Shown here piece by piece: positions 1-8,855 of a DNA stretch of 64,000 nt (position 1 is its first letter; every line of letters begins with the position of its first letter). Under the pieces are notes generated by a model, which had not been told where the DNA came from, did no database searches, and saw nothing but the letters and a program-made list of their open reading frames with translations. The stretch comes from Thraustochytrium sp. TN22 (lineage: Eukaryota > Sar > Bigyra > Thraustochytrida > Thraustochytriidae): contig JABLUY010000158.1 of the NCBI GenBank assembly GCA_013306675.1, positions 28,384 through 92,383 of the forward strand. Direction: 5' to 3'. The position numbers were made by a program, and so were the translations under genes.

Positions 1-752
1 TTGTGGGGCAGGAGCAAGATGGCCTCCTCCCAGACCACGCCGCGCTCGCGGTCGCGCATGTAATGCACCTCATCGAAGATGGCGTACGCCACCTCGCGAA
101 TCACCTCCGACCCGCGGTACAGCATCGACCGCAGAATCTCCGTCGTCATGACCAGGCAACTCGCGTTCGGATTGATGGTCACGTCGCCCGTCATGAGGCC
201 CACGTCCGAGAACTCGTCCGCCAGGTCGCGGTACTTTTGGTTCGACAGCGCCTTGATGGGAGACGTGTACACCACGCGCTTCTTGTCGCGCAGCGCCATG
301 GCGATCGCGTACTCCGCCACCACCGTCTTGCCTGCGGACGTGTGCGCCGCCACCAGCACGCTCTCGTTGCGCTCCAGATAGTTGATGGCCTCGCGCTGGA
401 ACCCATCCAGCGTGAACGGGTACTCCTTGGCCGGTGGCTTTTGCACCGCCGGCGCCGTCGGCTCCGCGTCCTTGGGCTGCTCGCTCAGCACAGAGGCTGC
501 CGGCGCCGAGGAGGTGGACGTCGCCGGCTCCGCCGGGGCCGCGGGCTCGGCCTCATCCTCCTCGGCCTCCTCGTCGATTTTGGCGCGCTTCGCTGGCGCC
601 TCCACAGCCTCCTCCTCCTCCTCCTTCTCCTTGCCCTTCCCCGCCGCCGCCTCCGGCTGCTTCTTGTCCGCGCCGGCCTCGGGCTGCACGATGTCCACGG
701 GCGCCGCGTCCAGCTCCTCGTCGCCGTCGAAGGCCGAGAACAGCTGGTCCAT
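1..752 (-). CDS. Mtr4/Ski2-like DExH RNA helicase, N-terminal part (runs off window)
   Basis: The minus strand from the ATG at 752 to the window start encodes 250 residues of a Ski2/Mtr4-family ATP-dependent RNA helicase. The first ~100 residues are acidic, Ala/Pro-rich and probably disordered. The RecA1 core follows, with Walker [10 protein letters not shown] at about 135-143, motif Ia around [14 protein letters not shown], motif Ib TGD, and the DEVH Walker B box at 227-230. The [14 protein letters not shown] and [13 protein letters not shown] segments are characteristic of Mtr4 (SKIV2L2), the nuclear exosome cofactor that feeds RNA to the 3'-5' exosome, though Ski2 is very similar here. RecA2, the arch and the ratchet domain lie outside the window, so Mtr4 and Ski2 cannot be separated with certainty. 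Transcribed divergently from the PhyH-like gene. Confidence 0.9.
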   Translation of the reverse strand, partial: MDQLFSAFDGDEELDAAPVDIVQPEAGADKKQPEAAAGKGKEKEEEEEAVEAPAKRAKIDEEAEEDEAEPAAPAEPATSTSSAPAASVLSEQPKDAEPTAPAVQKPPAKEYPFTLDGFQREAINYLERNESVLVAAHTSAGKTVVAEYAIAMALRDKKRVVYTSPIKALSNQKYRDLADEFSDVGLMTGDVTINPNASCLVMTTEILRSMLYRGSEVIREVAYAIFDEVHYMRDRERGVVWEEAILLLPH

Positions 753-2519
753 CGTGCCGCCGCCGCCGCCGCCGCCGCGCAGGGCCGCCGCGCAAGGCCG
801 CCCGCCGCCGCCGCCGCGCCGCGCCGCCACGCGAGTCTGCCGCCGCGCGCCGCCTCCCGCTCGCCGGGTCTCTCTCCTCGCCAGTCAAGTCAGGCGCCGG
901 GACGCCCCGCGCGGGTCCCGGCCTCAGGGCGCCTTCGAGTTGCTCGTGCTCGCGCAGAGCGGGAGCGAGGGCGCGAGCGGGAGCTAGAGCGGGGCGAGCG
1001 AGAGGAGCGTCGGCCATCACCACGGCTGGCAACTCGAGCGCGAGAGCTCGGTGCCTCGGGAGGACTTGCCCAGATCGTGGCCGGCGCCATGGCGAAGATT
1101 GGCGGGGCTGCGCTGGACGCTGCGTTTTGGAGGACCAGAATGGGACGCTCGCTCAGGAGGACGCTGGCAGCGGCAGACGAACACGCAGGGATGGTGGAAC
1201 GCGAACTGCAGTGCATCATGATGGAGGCGGTCGAGTCGCGTCACGGTGGCCGCGTGCCAGTCAATGACCTGTCTTTCGCGGGAGACTCGGAGGGAGAGGG
1301 AGAGAGAGAAGGCTGACTGGGACGTGCCACGCGCCTCGAGCGAGGACACCAACCGATGCGGCCTGGCACGATGCACTGGCAAGGCTGCCGCGGTGCGTCC
1401 GTCGTTGGTCCTCCGTTGCTCCGTCGCGGAGGCAAACGGGCGTTCCGAGGCTGTAGCTCACGCTCGATCTGCGGCGCGGCGGACGCCCTCATCGACCCCA
1501 CCAAGATCCAAAGTCCGCTTCTGGTCCATCGTAGCCCACCACAAGCTCCGGGCTGCTGGCTGGTATGACGTGATTCAAGCTCCACGGTTCATTGCAAGCA
1601 CTGGCAGCACAACGGCAGGGTCCTTCACCGGGTTCGAGACGTCGGGTTCGAGCGGTCGTGCGGAAGCGTCCCTGGCTGACGAGCAACAACCGACCTGGCT
1701 GCCAGTGCCTGTCAGCTCAAGGCTTCGTGGCTCTTGGCCGCAGTGGAGCCGCTCGATGGAGGCTGCGGATGCTTCGTGAGCGCGTTGTGACCGCGTTGTG
1801 AGCGCATGTCCTATCGTCCGTCTCATCATGGCATCAAGTCCGCATAGGCTCAACAGCAATCGCGCGAAAGCGGACGCGCGCGAGCGGAGAGGCGAGCCTG
1901 AGGCGACGCAGCGCCACCGGTCGCGTCGCGCCGTGGCGTGCGTCGCGCCGTGGCGTGTGTCGCGCCGCGCAGCGGTGGCTCCGCTCCGACCGGCGCGTCG
2001 GGTTGGCCAGGGTCTTGCTCACGTCAGCTTGGAGCGGCCAAGTCTCATCTCATCACCAGGCTGCGGAAAACTCCTCGCGGTGCGCCTGGCCTGCGCGCGG
2101 GCGGGAGCGGGCCGGCGAGCCTGTAGACGGCAGCGCGAGCGCGGCGTCGAGCGCGGGCAGATCCACGTCGGTCGGTCGGGCGGGCGGGCGGGCGGGGCGA
2201 AGTGGATCGATCGGAGCAGAGCGAGAGCTTAGCTTGTCGAAAACGACGGCCATCCCAACCTGCCTGCCAGCGAGCTCGATCGTGTAAAGACCCGCTTCGC
2301 CGCTCGCTCACTGCAGGCTGCTTGGAACCCCGTCGCGCCGCAAACCCTTTTTACGAAGAGAACGATTCGCCGAGGCCGAAAGCTTCGAGCGGCACGCTTC
2401 GAGCACTCACAGCATCGTCACCAGAGCGAGTCGCGCTATTCAGTGTGGTACGGGTTGCAGCGGCGCCCCATCGAGAGGGAGCTGGAGATCGCGGCCAGCC
2501 GGGCCAGCCAAGAGAAAGG
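753..2519. other. Divergent intergenic region, helicase / PhyH gene
   Basis: This 1.77 kb contains no convincing gene and should hold both divergent promoters. The part nearest the helicase is extremely GC-rich, with CCG runs. About 1924-1970 a roughly 16-bp CGTCGCGCCGTGGCGT-type unit is repeated, and 2176-2203 is a GGTC/GGGC tetranucleotide run. The reading frame of the downstream gene is open from 2202, but the encoded Ser/Arg-rich stretch resembles no protein and is taken as 5' leader. No TATA box is evident. Confidence 0.5.
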
Positions 2520-3557
2520 ATGATGCGCAAGCGCGTGCTCTTTGCGAGATTCGTGGACGTGGTGAGCGTGGCGGTGGTGGCCTGGTGGCTTGCCGTGGCG
2601 CAAACGGAGCTGCAGGAGCAGGTGACGCACTGGGTGCGGGAGAGCGCACGGCTGCCGGACATGAGCGGGCTGGACGTGGCGCTGAGCGCGGAGCAGGTGG
2701 CCGAGTTCGAGCGGTCCGGCTTCCTCGTGGTGCGCGGGCTGCTGCGCGAGGACATCGTGGACGCGCTCTACGACAACCGGCCGCGCTCGGTGCTGCCGAA
2801 CTGGCTAGCGCCCGTGTGGTGGCTCATCTCCTGGAGCTTTGGCAGCTCGGTGTCGATCGATATGATCTGGACCGAAAGCAAGCTGGTGCGCAAGCTGTGG
2901 TTCGAGGGCCCCATCCCGGGCGTCGCTTCGCAGCTCATGGAGAATCGCGACGTGCGCATGTTGTCGGACATCGTGTACGGAATCCCGCGCGGCGTTCGGC
3001 CGCGCTTTCTGGGCAAGTGGCACAAGGACTCGACGAGTTTCGACATTGTCGAGCGCGCCACGGCCATGGGCGTCAGCGCGTGGATCCCGCTCATGGACAT
3101 TGACGCCGACCAAGGTGGCAGCGTGTACCTGGCGGACATCGGCAAGGTACGGCCGGACTGCCAGGCGCAGCCTAGCGATGGCTGCTCCGTCGACTGCCAG
3201 CAGCACTTTGACGAGATCAGCACGGTCTTTAGCTTCCGGCGCGGCGACGTGCTCTTCTTCACGGACCACACCTTTCACCGGTCGCAACCCATCCGCTCGG
3301 AGGCCATGTTGCGTGACCGCTTTGCGCTCGTGGGCCGCTTCGCGCAGGCCGATGCCATTTACAAGCGCAGCCGCGACGTGGAGACCATGCGCAAGAATCT
3401 GTGCGACCACCGCTTGCGCGTGGGCGAGCCGATCCACTCGCCATGCTTCCCGATCGTCTACCCGCGTGGGCACGACGTGGATCCGGCGCGTGTCTCGGTC
3501 CCGACGGCGACGCGACATCTGCTGGTGAACATTATGCAGGCCATCGTTGGCGAGTGA
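2520..3557 (+). CDS. PhyH-family Fe(II)/2-oxoglutarate dioxygenase, N-terminal membrane anchor
   Basis: Encodes 345 residues from the double ATG at 2520; the frame is open further upstream but not protein-like. Residues ~6-28 are hydrophobic and form a signal anchor. The rest matches phytanoyl-CoA dioxygenase-like proteins, non-haem iron enzymes that hydroxylate a substrate with 2-oxoglutarate and O2. The iron-binding HxD is H168-K-D170 (WHKD), the distal histidine lies in the DHTFHRS segment (H253 or the preceding H250), and a downstream Arg in the LRDRFALVGRF strand would bind 2-oxoglutarate. An N-terminal line FERSGFLVVRGLL is typical of the family's first strand. The substrate is unknown, since PhyH relatives act on lipids, small molecules or proteins. 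The anchor suggests action at a membrane or in the secretory lumen. Confidence 0.85.
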   Translation: MMRKRVLFARFVDVVSVAVVAWWLAVAQTELQEQVTHWVRESARLPDMSGLDVALSAEQVAEFERSGFLVVRGLLREDIVDALYDNRPRSVLPNWLAPVWWLISWSFGSSVSIDMIWTESKLVRKLWFEGPIPGVASQLMENRDVRMLSDIVYGIPRGVRPRFLGKWHKDSTSFDIVERATAMGVSAWIPLMDIDADQGGSVYLADIGKVRPDCQAQPSDGCSVDCQQHFDEISTVFSFRRGDVLFFTDHTFHRSQPIRSEAMLRDRFALVGRFAQADAIYKRSRDVETMRKNLCDHRLRVGEPIHSPCFPIVYPRGHDVDPARVSVPTATRHLLVNIMQAIVGE

Positions 3558-3868
3558 CACTGAGACCAAGCTAATTTATCATCAGGTACAAGCAGTTTGT
3601 GCATTGGCCAGCCGGCCCGGCCCACTCGCCAAGCTTTCCAATCAATTCTTTTGTAACTCAGTGGGCTTGACGCGGACCCGGCGCGTGGCCCGGTCCAGAG
3701 GGCAGCCCAACATCTGGTGCCGCAGGCTGTCGTCGGCGATCCTCGAGTGTCACGTACTGGTACGAAGCAATAACGAGGTGTTGCCTTGCGCTCTTCAAGG
3801 CAGGATCTTTTCGTATACCAGGTAAGAAAATGTGAGATGATGCTGATCATGTTTTGTGGGTTGTCTAT
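3558..3868. other. Convergent 3' intergenic region
   Basis: Lies between the stop codons of the PhyH-like gene and the MAP65 gene, which converge here. It is less GC-rich than the flanking genes and probably holds both 3' UTRs. No repeat, RNA gene or ORF is supported. Confidence 0.5.
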
Positions 3869-5509
3869 TCAGTACACATTGCGGGAGCCAAGAGGCGGAC
3901 GCGGGGCAGAGCCGCCAAAGCCGACCGGGGTGCCGGGCATGGCGGACTTCTTGGAGGGCGTGCGGTTGGGAAGGAGGTCCTCCTTGCCGTCCTTACCCTT
4001 CTTCTTGCGGAGCTTCTCCTCGGCGACACGGCGCGAGTGGTCCTCCTCAATCTCGTCCATGGTCTCGACGAAGCGGCGGCCGGAGAGCATGAAGGGGCCG
4101 TGCTGCGCCTCGTACTCGGCAATGGTGGCCTTGATGCGCTCGACGCAGCGCGGCAGACCCTGGGTAACGCGGCGGCGCTGCGCCTCCTCCTCGCGGAGCG
4201 CCGAGCCGCCCTTGCGGCTGAGCAGGCGGCTCGAGTCCTGGATCTTGGCCTCGTAGTCGTCGCGCTCGTCGAGCAGCTGGCGGTAGCGCTCGATGGTCTT
4301 GAGGACCGGGCGGTAGAGCTCGGCCTGCTCGTTGAGCACGGCGATCTCCTCCTCGTGAGCCAAGAGGGTCTCCTCGCAAATGGGCGCCATCATGTGGGTG
4401 TGCGTGAAGGCCTCGCGCTGCTCGTCGTCGAACTGCATCTCCTCCCAGAGCGCCTGGATCGTGGCCTGCGCCTGCTGGATGAGCTCGCCCATCTTGGCCT
4501 GCTTGAGGTCGAGCAGGCGCTCGAGCTCGAGCTCGCACTGATGGATGACGCCCATACCGAGGCCGCGGTTGTCCATGAAGAACTGCTGGCGCGTCTCGGT
4601 GTCGATCTCCAGCTTCTCCCAGAGCGGCTGGATCTGCGAGCCGAGCTGCTTGAGGCGCTCGGTGCGCGAGATCTTCTCGTCCGTGAGCTCGCGCGCGCGC
4701 TGGCTGAGGATGGCCACGGCGTCCATGTCGATGCCAAGGCCCTCGCCGCCCTGCATGATGGCCTTGTCGATGTCGTCCGTGGCGTCGTACTCGAGCTCCT
4801 CGAAGAGCGCGGTGATGTCGCGAATGGTGCCCTGGATGGCCGCAATGCGCCGCGTCTTCTCGTGCGTGGCCTCGAGCAGCCGCGCCTCGTAGTCCTCCAC
4901 GCCCTCGCGCGAGAGGAAGTTCTCCAGCTCCATGAGCTCCCTGCTCTCCGGCTCGCCCATCTGCGCGCGGATCTCCTGCAGCTTGGCGCACATGTCCTCC
5001 AGCTTGGCCATGCGCTCCTCCTTGGTCGCCTGAAACTGCGCCAGGTGGCTGCGCAGCCACGTCAGCTTGACCAGCAGGTTCCCGGTGTCCCCGTGCGGGA
5101 AGCGCTGCTGCTCCATGCCCAGCTGCTCGCTCAGCACGTCAATCTCCTGCTCCAGCGCCGCAGCCGCGCTAATGTACTCGTCGCGCAGCGCCACCTCGTC
5201 CGTCAGCTTCTGCACGAAGACCTGCTCCACCTGCTCCAGCAGCGAGTTCAGCTGCAGGCTGCGCTCCTCGGCCGAGAGGCCCATCTCGTCCCACACCACG
5301 TGCAGCTTCTCGGTCGTCTCCTTGGACAACTTTTGCAGCTTCTGCAGCTCCACGATCGAGATCGCCGACCGCGCGCTGCCGCCCAGGTCCGCCTCGCGCG
5401 CCGCGCTGCCCACGCCGGCCGCACGCGTCGGCATCGGCGGCGTCACTGGCGCCGCGCGCGGCGTTGACCGCGCCGCCGCGCTCGGCGACGAGCACGCCTC
5501 CTCGGCCAT
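3869..5509 (-). CDS. MAP65/PRC1/Ase1-family microtubule-bundling protein
   Basis: The 546-residue product starts at the ATG at 5509 (MAEEACSS...). The frame stays open upstream to 6124, but that part is Arg/Ala-rich GC noise. The protein is almost entirely heptad-like helix, as expected for the rod and spectrin domains of MAP65/PRC1, homodimers that cross-link antiparallel microtubules in the spindle midzone and recruit cytokinesis factors. Family signatures include VVWDEMGLSAEER near the start, LTWLRSHL, and the repeated W-x-x-[ML]-x-[IF]-D elements PLWEKLEIDTETRQQF and ALWEEMQFDDEQREAF. The C-terminus after the coiled coil is basic and disordered, with NRTPSKKSAMPGTP, a plausible Cdk (TP) phosphorylation and microtubule-binding tail. 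Length is in the family range (500-700). Confidence 0.9.
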   Translation of the reverse strand: MAEEACSSPSAAARSTPRAAPVTPPMPTRAAGVGSAAREADLGGSARSAISIVELQKLQKLSKETTEKLHVVWDEMGLSAEERSLQLNSLLEQVEQVFVQKLTDEVALRDEYISAAAALEQEIDVLSEQLGMEQQRFPHGDTGNLLVKLTWLRSHLAQFQATKEERMAKLEDMCAKLQEIRAQMGEPESRELMELENFLSREGVEDYEARLLEATHEKTRRIAAIQGTIRDITALFEELEYDATDDIDKAIMQGGEGLGIDMDAVAILSQRARELTDEKISRTERLKQLGSQIQPLWEKLEIDTETRQQFFMDNRGLGMGVIHQCELELERLLDLKQAKMGELIQQAQATIQALWEEMQFDDEQREAFTHTHMMAPICEETLLAHEEEIAVLNEQAELYRPVLKTIERYRQLLDERDDYEAKIQDSSRLLSRKGGSALREEEAQRRRVTQGLPRCVERIKATIAEYEAQHGPFMLSGRRFVETMDEIEEDHSRRVAEEKLRKKKGKDGKEDLLPNRTPSKKSAMPGTPVGFGGSAPRPPLGSRNVY

Positions 5510-6613
5510 CTCCGCTCTTTTGCTTCTTGCTCTATCTAGCACGCGAGCTCGCGTGCCGCCAGCCACGAGGTCCTGCGCCCCCTCGCCCTGCTCGCGCTGC
5601 TTGCCGCCCTGCACGTCGCTGCCCTGCACGTCGCTGCCCTGGCAGGCACTGCGCCGCGCCGCGCTGCGCCGATCTGCACCGAGCAGCTCTGCCAGCGCCG
5701 CCGCGCCTCGCCGCCGAGCTCGCTCGCCCAGGCTCTCTCTGCTGCCGCGCCGCGCTGCGCAGCCCTCGCGGCGGTTTCGTGTTTGCTTGGCTGGCTGGAC
5801 TTCGACTGCGGCCCGCGTGCTCGGCGGTCTCGCTCCCGCCCGCGCCGCCCGCGCCGCTCGCGCCGCTTGCCGCCCGCGGCCGGCGCCGGGCGCGGGGGCC
5901 GCGCCGCGCCGCTCGCCGCCGGGCCCGCGCCCGCCGCTCTGCGCCGCGCCGCCGCGCCCGGACTCCAACTTGTGGTCGCCGCCGCGCGGGACGGCCTGGG
6001 AGGGCGCGAGCATAACGGTCGCCTGGGGCGCGCTTCGAACGCGGGAAAGGCGTTGCGCAGCCAGAGCACGCTTCAAGTTGCGCGGCCTCCAGCGCCAGGC
6101 AGGCTGCGCGCGAGCGGCGAGCACGAGCGAGCGAGCACTGCACAGTCTTCGTTGTCGAGTTTCGACCAGAGCTCTCTCTGGCAGCCAGGCCGAACTTCGA
6201 GTTGAAGCGGCGGTTTTGACCCCGGCCGAGCTCGGTTGAGCTTATGTAAGATCGAGAGGAGGGCGAGCAAGAGAGCGAAAGCAAGCAAGTGTTTGCGGAA
6301 CGTTTTCCGTGAGCGATCCTGGCTGGGAGGCTCGCGGCGTGGCACGGAAGCGCAGAGCTCGTACGTTCTGCCGTGTGCGCGGAGGCTCGATTCGTGGCTG
6401 GTCACCTGGATCAGTGGCGTACGTCCGTCTTTCCACCTTGCGAGCTACGAAGTTCCTTGACAGGCGGTGTTCAAGTTGTACTCGTCGAGTTCACACAGCT
6501 GTCGGCTGGCTGGTCAGAAGAGCTCAGTTTTCACACGAGGCCGCACGAGGTCTGCCTCTTGCAAGGTAGAGACATGGGTTCACACAATGTGCAGTAGCAG
6601 AGTACCAACTAAA
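5510..6613. other. Intergenic, upstream of MAP65
   Basis: A 1.1 kb spacer between two minus-strand genes; it should hold the MAP65 promoter. At about 5600-5645 a 17-bp GCACGTCGCTGCCCTGC-like unit is repeated. Both strands carry Arg/Ala/Pro-rich open frames that are composition artefacts. The sequence is less GC-rich after ~6230. Confidence 0.45.
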
Positions 6614-7435
6614 TTACCTGCCACGAGGCGTGGCCTTGGAGATCTCGCGACGAAGACCCAATAGCATGACGTTAAAGTCATGATGGCTGGCGGGGCCTAC
6701 AGAGCTGACAAAGGGGCGGTGGGACGGCAATGCCGGCCGCGGTCGTCCGGAGGCGTGTTGGGACTTTGCACTATCAGCCTGGCGAATGCGAGCGCGCTCG
6801 AGCTTGGCTTCCCATGCGGCTTTTTCACGCTCGAGCTGGGCCACGCGAGACTGCAACTGGGCGATCAGGTCGAGGTGCTCAGGGTTCGCAGCAGGAGCCT
6901 TGTGGACCTTGTTCAGGCTGAGCGTGGACACCTCTGGAGGCGGCGAGGGCTCTGGGTCAGTCTGCGTGGCGCAGTCAACACCCGTGGCAGGCCGTGGTAC
7001 TGGGCTGGCCCTGCGTGCTGCACCGGCGACCACGTCCTGGAGAAGGTTGTTGGGAAGCGCAGGAGCGAACTGGGGCTTGGGCTCCGCCGCTGCAGGTTGC
7101 GCCACCGCCGCTCGATTCAAGCTCGCGCGCACTGGCGCCGGCCGCTTGTGCTCTGACTGAAAGGTCTCCTGCGCCTTGGTCTCTTGCTCGCTGCTCGCGG
7201 ACTTGACGGACCACAGATCCTCGCTCACGCCCGTGGACGGCGCCTCGTCCTCCTCGCCGCGGAGCATCTCCGCGAGGTCGTTGCAGCTCGTCTCGAACCA
7301 CGGCGTGCTGCCCACCATCCTAAAGATCGCCGGCCTGCCCGCGGAGCTGCGCGGCGATTCGGGCACCTCGGGCGCCTGCTCCGGGAAGATCGGCGGCGGC
7401 TCCAGCGCCGACCTGCGCGGCGGCAAGAAGCTCAT
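6614..7435 (-). CDS. Hypothetical protein, disordered with a C-terminal coiled coil
   Basis: Encodes 273 residues and is not recognised. The N-terminal ~170 residues are Pro/Ser/Ala-rich and low in complexity, apart from a short ordered-looking stretch FETSCNDLAEMLRGEE. Residues ~185-225 form a short coiled coil (LIAQLQSRVAQLEREKAAW). The tail is basic and ends PRGR. The segment VDCATQTDPEPSPPPEV resembles the CATQT elements seen in many cytoskeletal or centrosomal proteins, but this is weak. Codon use and a clean ATG-to-stop frame favour a real gene, and no better frame exists on the other strand. A scaffold or cytoskeletal adaptor is a guess only. Confidence 0.6.
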   Translation of the reverse strand: MSFLPPRRSALEPPPIFPEQAPEVPESPRSSAGRPAIFRMVGSTPWFETSCNDLAEMLRGEEDEAPSTGVSEDLWSVKSASSEQETKAQETFQSEHKRPAPVRASLNRAAVAQPAAAEPKPQFAPALPNNLLQDVVAGAARRASPVPRPATGVDCATQTDPEPSPPPEVSTLSLNKVHKAPAANPEHLDLIAQLQSRVAQLEREKAAWEAKLERARIRQADSAKSQHASGRPRPALPSHRPFVSSVGPASHHDFNVMLLGLRREISKATPRGR

Positions 7436-7826
7436 CGTCGCGAAGCGCAGCTCAAGCGCAGCTCAAGCGCAGCTCAAGCACGCAGACTCTGCGCGCGCGC
7501 GCGCTACGTCGCGAGCCTTGAGCCTCCTCCGGCTCGTGCAGCTTGAAGCAGCAGCCTAGCAGCAGCCTAGCTAGCTAGTAGCAGGGCGTAGCAGGAATCA
7601 GATGATGATTTCTGCGACTAGGTCGCGCGCGACCAGCGCCCAGTGCGCGCGAACGGATTCGAGGACTGCGGCGCGCGCGGGCGCTGACGTGGAGACGCGC
7701 GGGCTCGCAGGCGACGCAGACCAACTACCGCGACGCCCTCGCGACACGAGCGAGCGAGCGAGCTAGCGAGCTCGGGTGCAAGTCGCCGCGGCACGGGCGA
7801 AGCCGGCCGAAGCGCCGGCGGCTGCC
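7436..7826. other. Divergent intergenic region, hypothetical / PPC gene
   Basis: Contains three copies of GCAGCTCAAGC near 7449-7478 and a run of TAGC/CTAG tetranucleotides at about 7556-7585. The remainder is GC-rich and ends in GCGAG repeats (7745-7770). No gene is supported; both promoters should be here. Confidence 0.45.
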
Positions 7827-8369
7827 ATGGAGCTGGACGCCCGCGTGCTGCTGACCGCGGCTGTCGCCGGCGCGCTCGCGGCGGTCGGCACGTGTGCAGT
7901 GCTCCTGCGACAGCAACAGCAGCTGCAGCAGCAGGAGGTGAAGCGAGGCGCCCTGGCAGTTTGCGCGACGCGGCTCAAGCCGGGAGAGGACATCAAGGCC
8001 GGCGTGCTCAAACTCGCGATGGAGAATGGACTGCAGGCTGGCGTCGTGCTGTCGTGCGTGGGCAGCTGCGAGGGCGCGCACATTCGGCTAGCCAACGCGG
8101 ATCGTGACAACAAGAACGATACGCTGCGCCTCGAGGGCAGGTTCGAGATCCTCTCGCTCATTGGCACTGTCGCTGCCAACGGGAACCACCACTTGCACGT
8201 GGCGCTGGGCGACGCCAAGGGCAACGTCTTTGGCGGCCACCTCATGGGCGACATGCCGGTCTTCACTACTGCCGAGGTGGTCCTCGCCGAGTGCGAAGAC
8301 CTCCGCTGGTCCCGCGAGTTCGACGACTGCACCGGCTTCAACGAGCTCCTCGTGCAGCCTCGCACATGA
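7827..8369 (+). CDS. PPC (DUF296) domain protein with N-terminal hydrophobic anchor
   Basis: A 180-residue protein from the ATG at 7827; the in-frame ATG at 7776 would add only a low-complexity Ala-rich stretch. Residues 7-27 are hydrophobic, followed by a Gln-rich spacer, so the protein may be membrane anchored or imported. Residues ~42-178 match the plants-and-prokaryotes-conserved (PPC/DUF296) fold: ATRLKPGEDI at the start, VLSCVGSCEGAHIRLAN, FEILSLIGTV, the NHHLHVALGD histidine strand (H121, H122, H124), and the GHLMGDMPVFTTAEVVL end. In plants this domain sits behind AT-hooks in nuclear proteins. Here there is no AT-hook, as in the bacterial single-domain trimers. The clustered histidines suggest a metal site, as proposed for bacterial members. 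The cellular role is unknown. Confidence 0.85.
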   Translation: MELDARVLLTAAVAGALAAVGTCAVLLRQQQQLQQQEVKRGALAVCATRLKPGEDIKAGVLKLAMENGLQAGVVLSCVGSCEGAHIRLANADRDNKNDTLRLEGRFEILSLIGTVAANGNHHLHVALGDAKGNVFGGHLMGDMPVFTTAEVVLAECEDLRWSREFDDCTGFNELLVQPRT

Positions 8370-8855
8370 CGGGACGGCTTTTCTCCCTGCCATTTCGCAT
8401 CTCTGTACTTCACAGCACCCTTGCCAGTGCGCGGAGCTTTCTGCGGGCGGACGCTCCCGAGACCAGTCGCGCTCTACTTGTCGAACTAACTTTCCTCTCT
8501 CTGTCTCTTTCAGGCTCTTGCGCAACCTTGTAAACTGCGCTGCAGGCCCTCCAGCGCGTCTTGGACAGCTTGACCACGCACGCGCGGACAAGCAGAGCCA
8601 GCGACGCGGCGCTCCGGCCCCACGCAGCCCGTCCGTTGGCAGGCCGCTTGCGCTTGAGCCAGGCATGCTCTTGGCCGACCTCCAAGCTGTGACGTGACGG
8701 TGATGGCAGTGATTGCAGTGATTCACATTACATGATACATGATACAACGGCGCGGGACGCGGCGGCGCCGTCTCGGGCAGCGAGCGGCCACGCCGCCGCG
8801 CGCGGCGAGCAGAAGAGAATCTAGCGAGCTAGCTGGCTAGTCTGGCGCGGCGCGG
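8370..8855. other. Intergenic, PPC gene to PIG-O gene
   Basis: Holds the 3' UTR of the PPC gene and the promoter of the next plus-strand gene. Near 8699-8745 are short near-repeats (GTGATGGCAGTGATTGCAGTGATT and ACATGATACATGATAC, each given here only in part). The last 60 bases are GCGGCG-rich. No gene seen. Confidence 0.45.

Noticed and set aside
575-650. Ferric-reductase extra helices as a novel feature
   Set aside because: Coordinates here stand for protein residues of paralog 1; helices in the NAD(P)H half are, as I recall, also present in plant FRO proteins, so not reported as new.
3-1316. 437-codon plus-strand ORF over the helicase
   Set aside because: Shadow frame of the minus-strand Mtr4-like gene; Arg/Leu/His-rich and without domains.
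1620-1665. tRNA-like box B (GGTTCGAG repeated)
   Set aside because: No acceptor stem, D-arm or anticodon arm can be drawn around it.
3854-5467. 537-codon plus-strand ORF opposite MAP65
   Set aside because: Leu/Arg/Ala-rich mirror of the coiled-coil gene; no domain, while the minus strand gives a clear MAP65.
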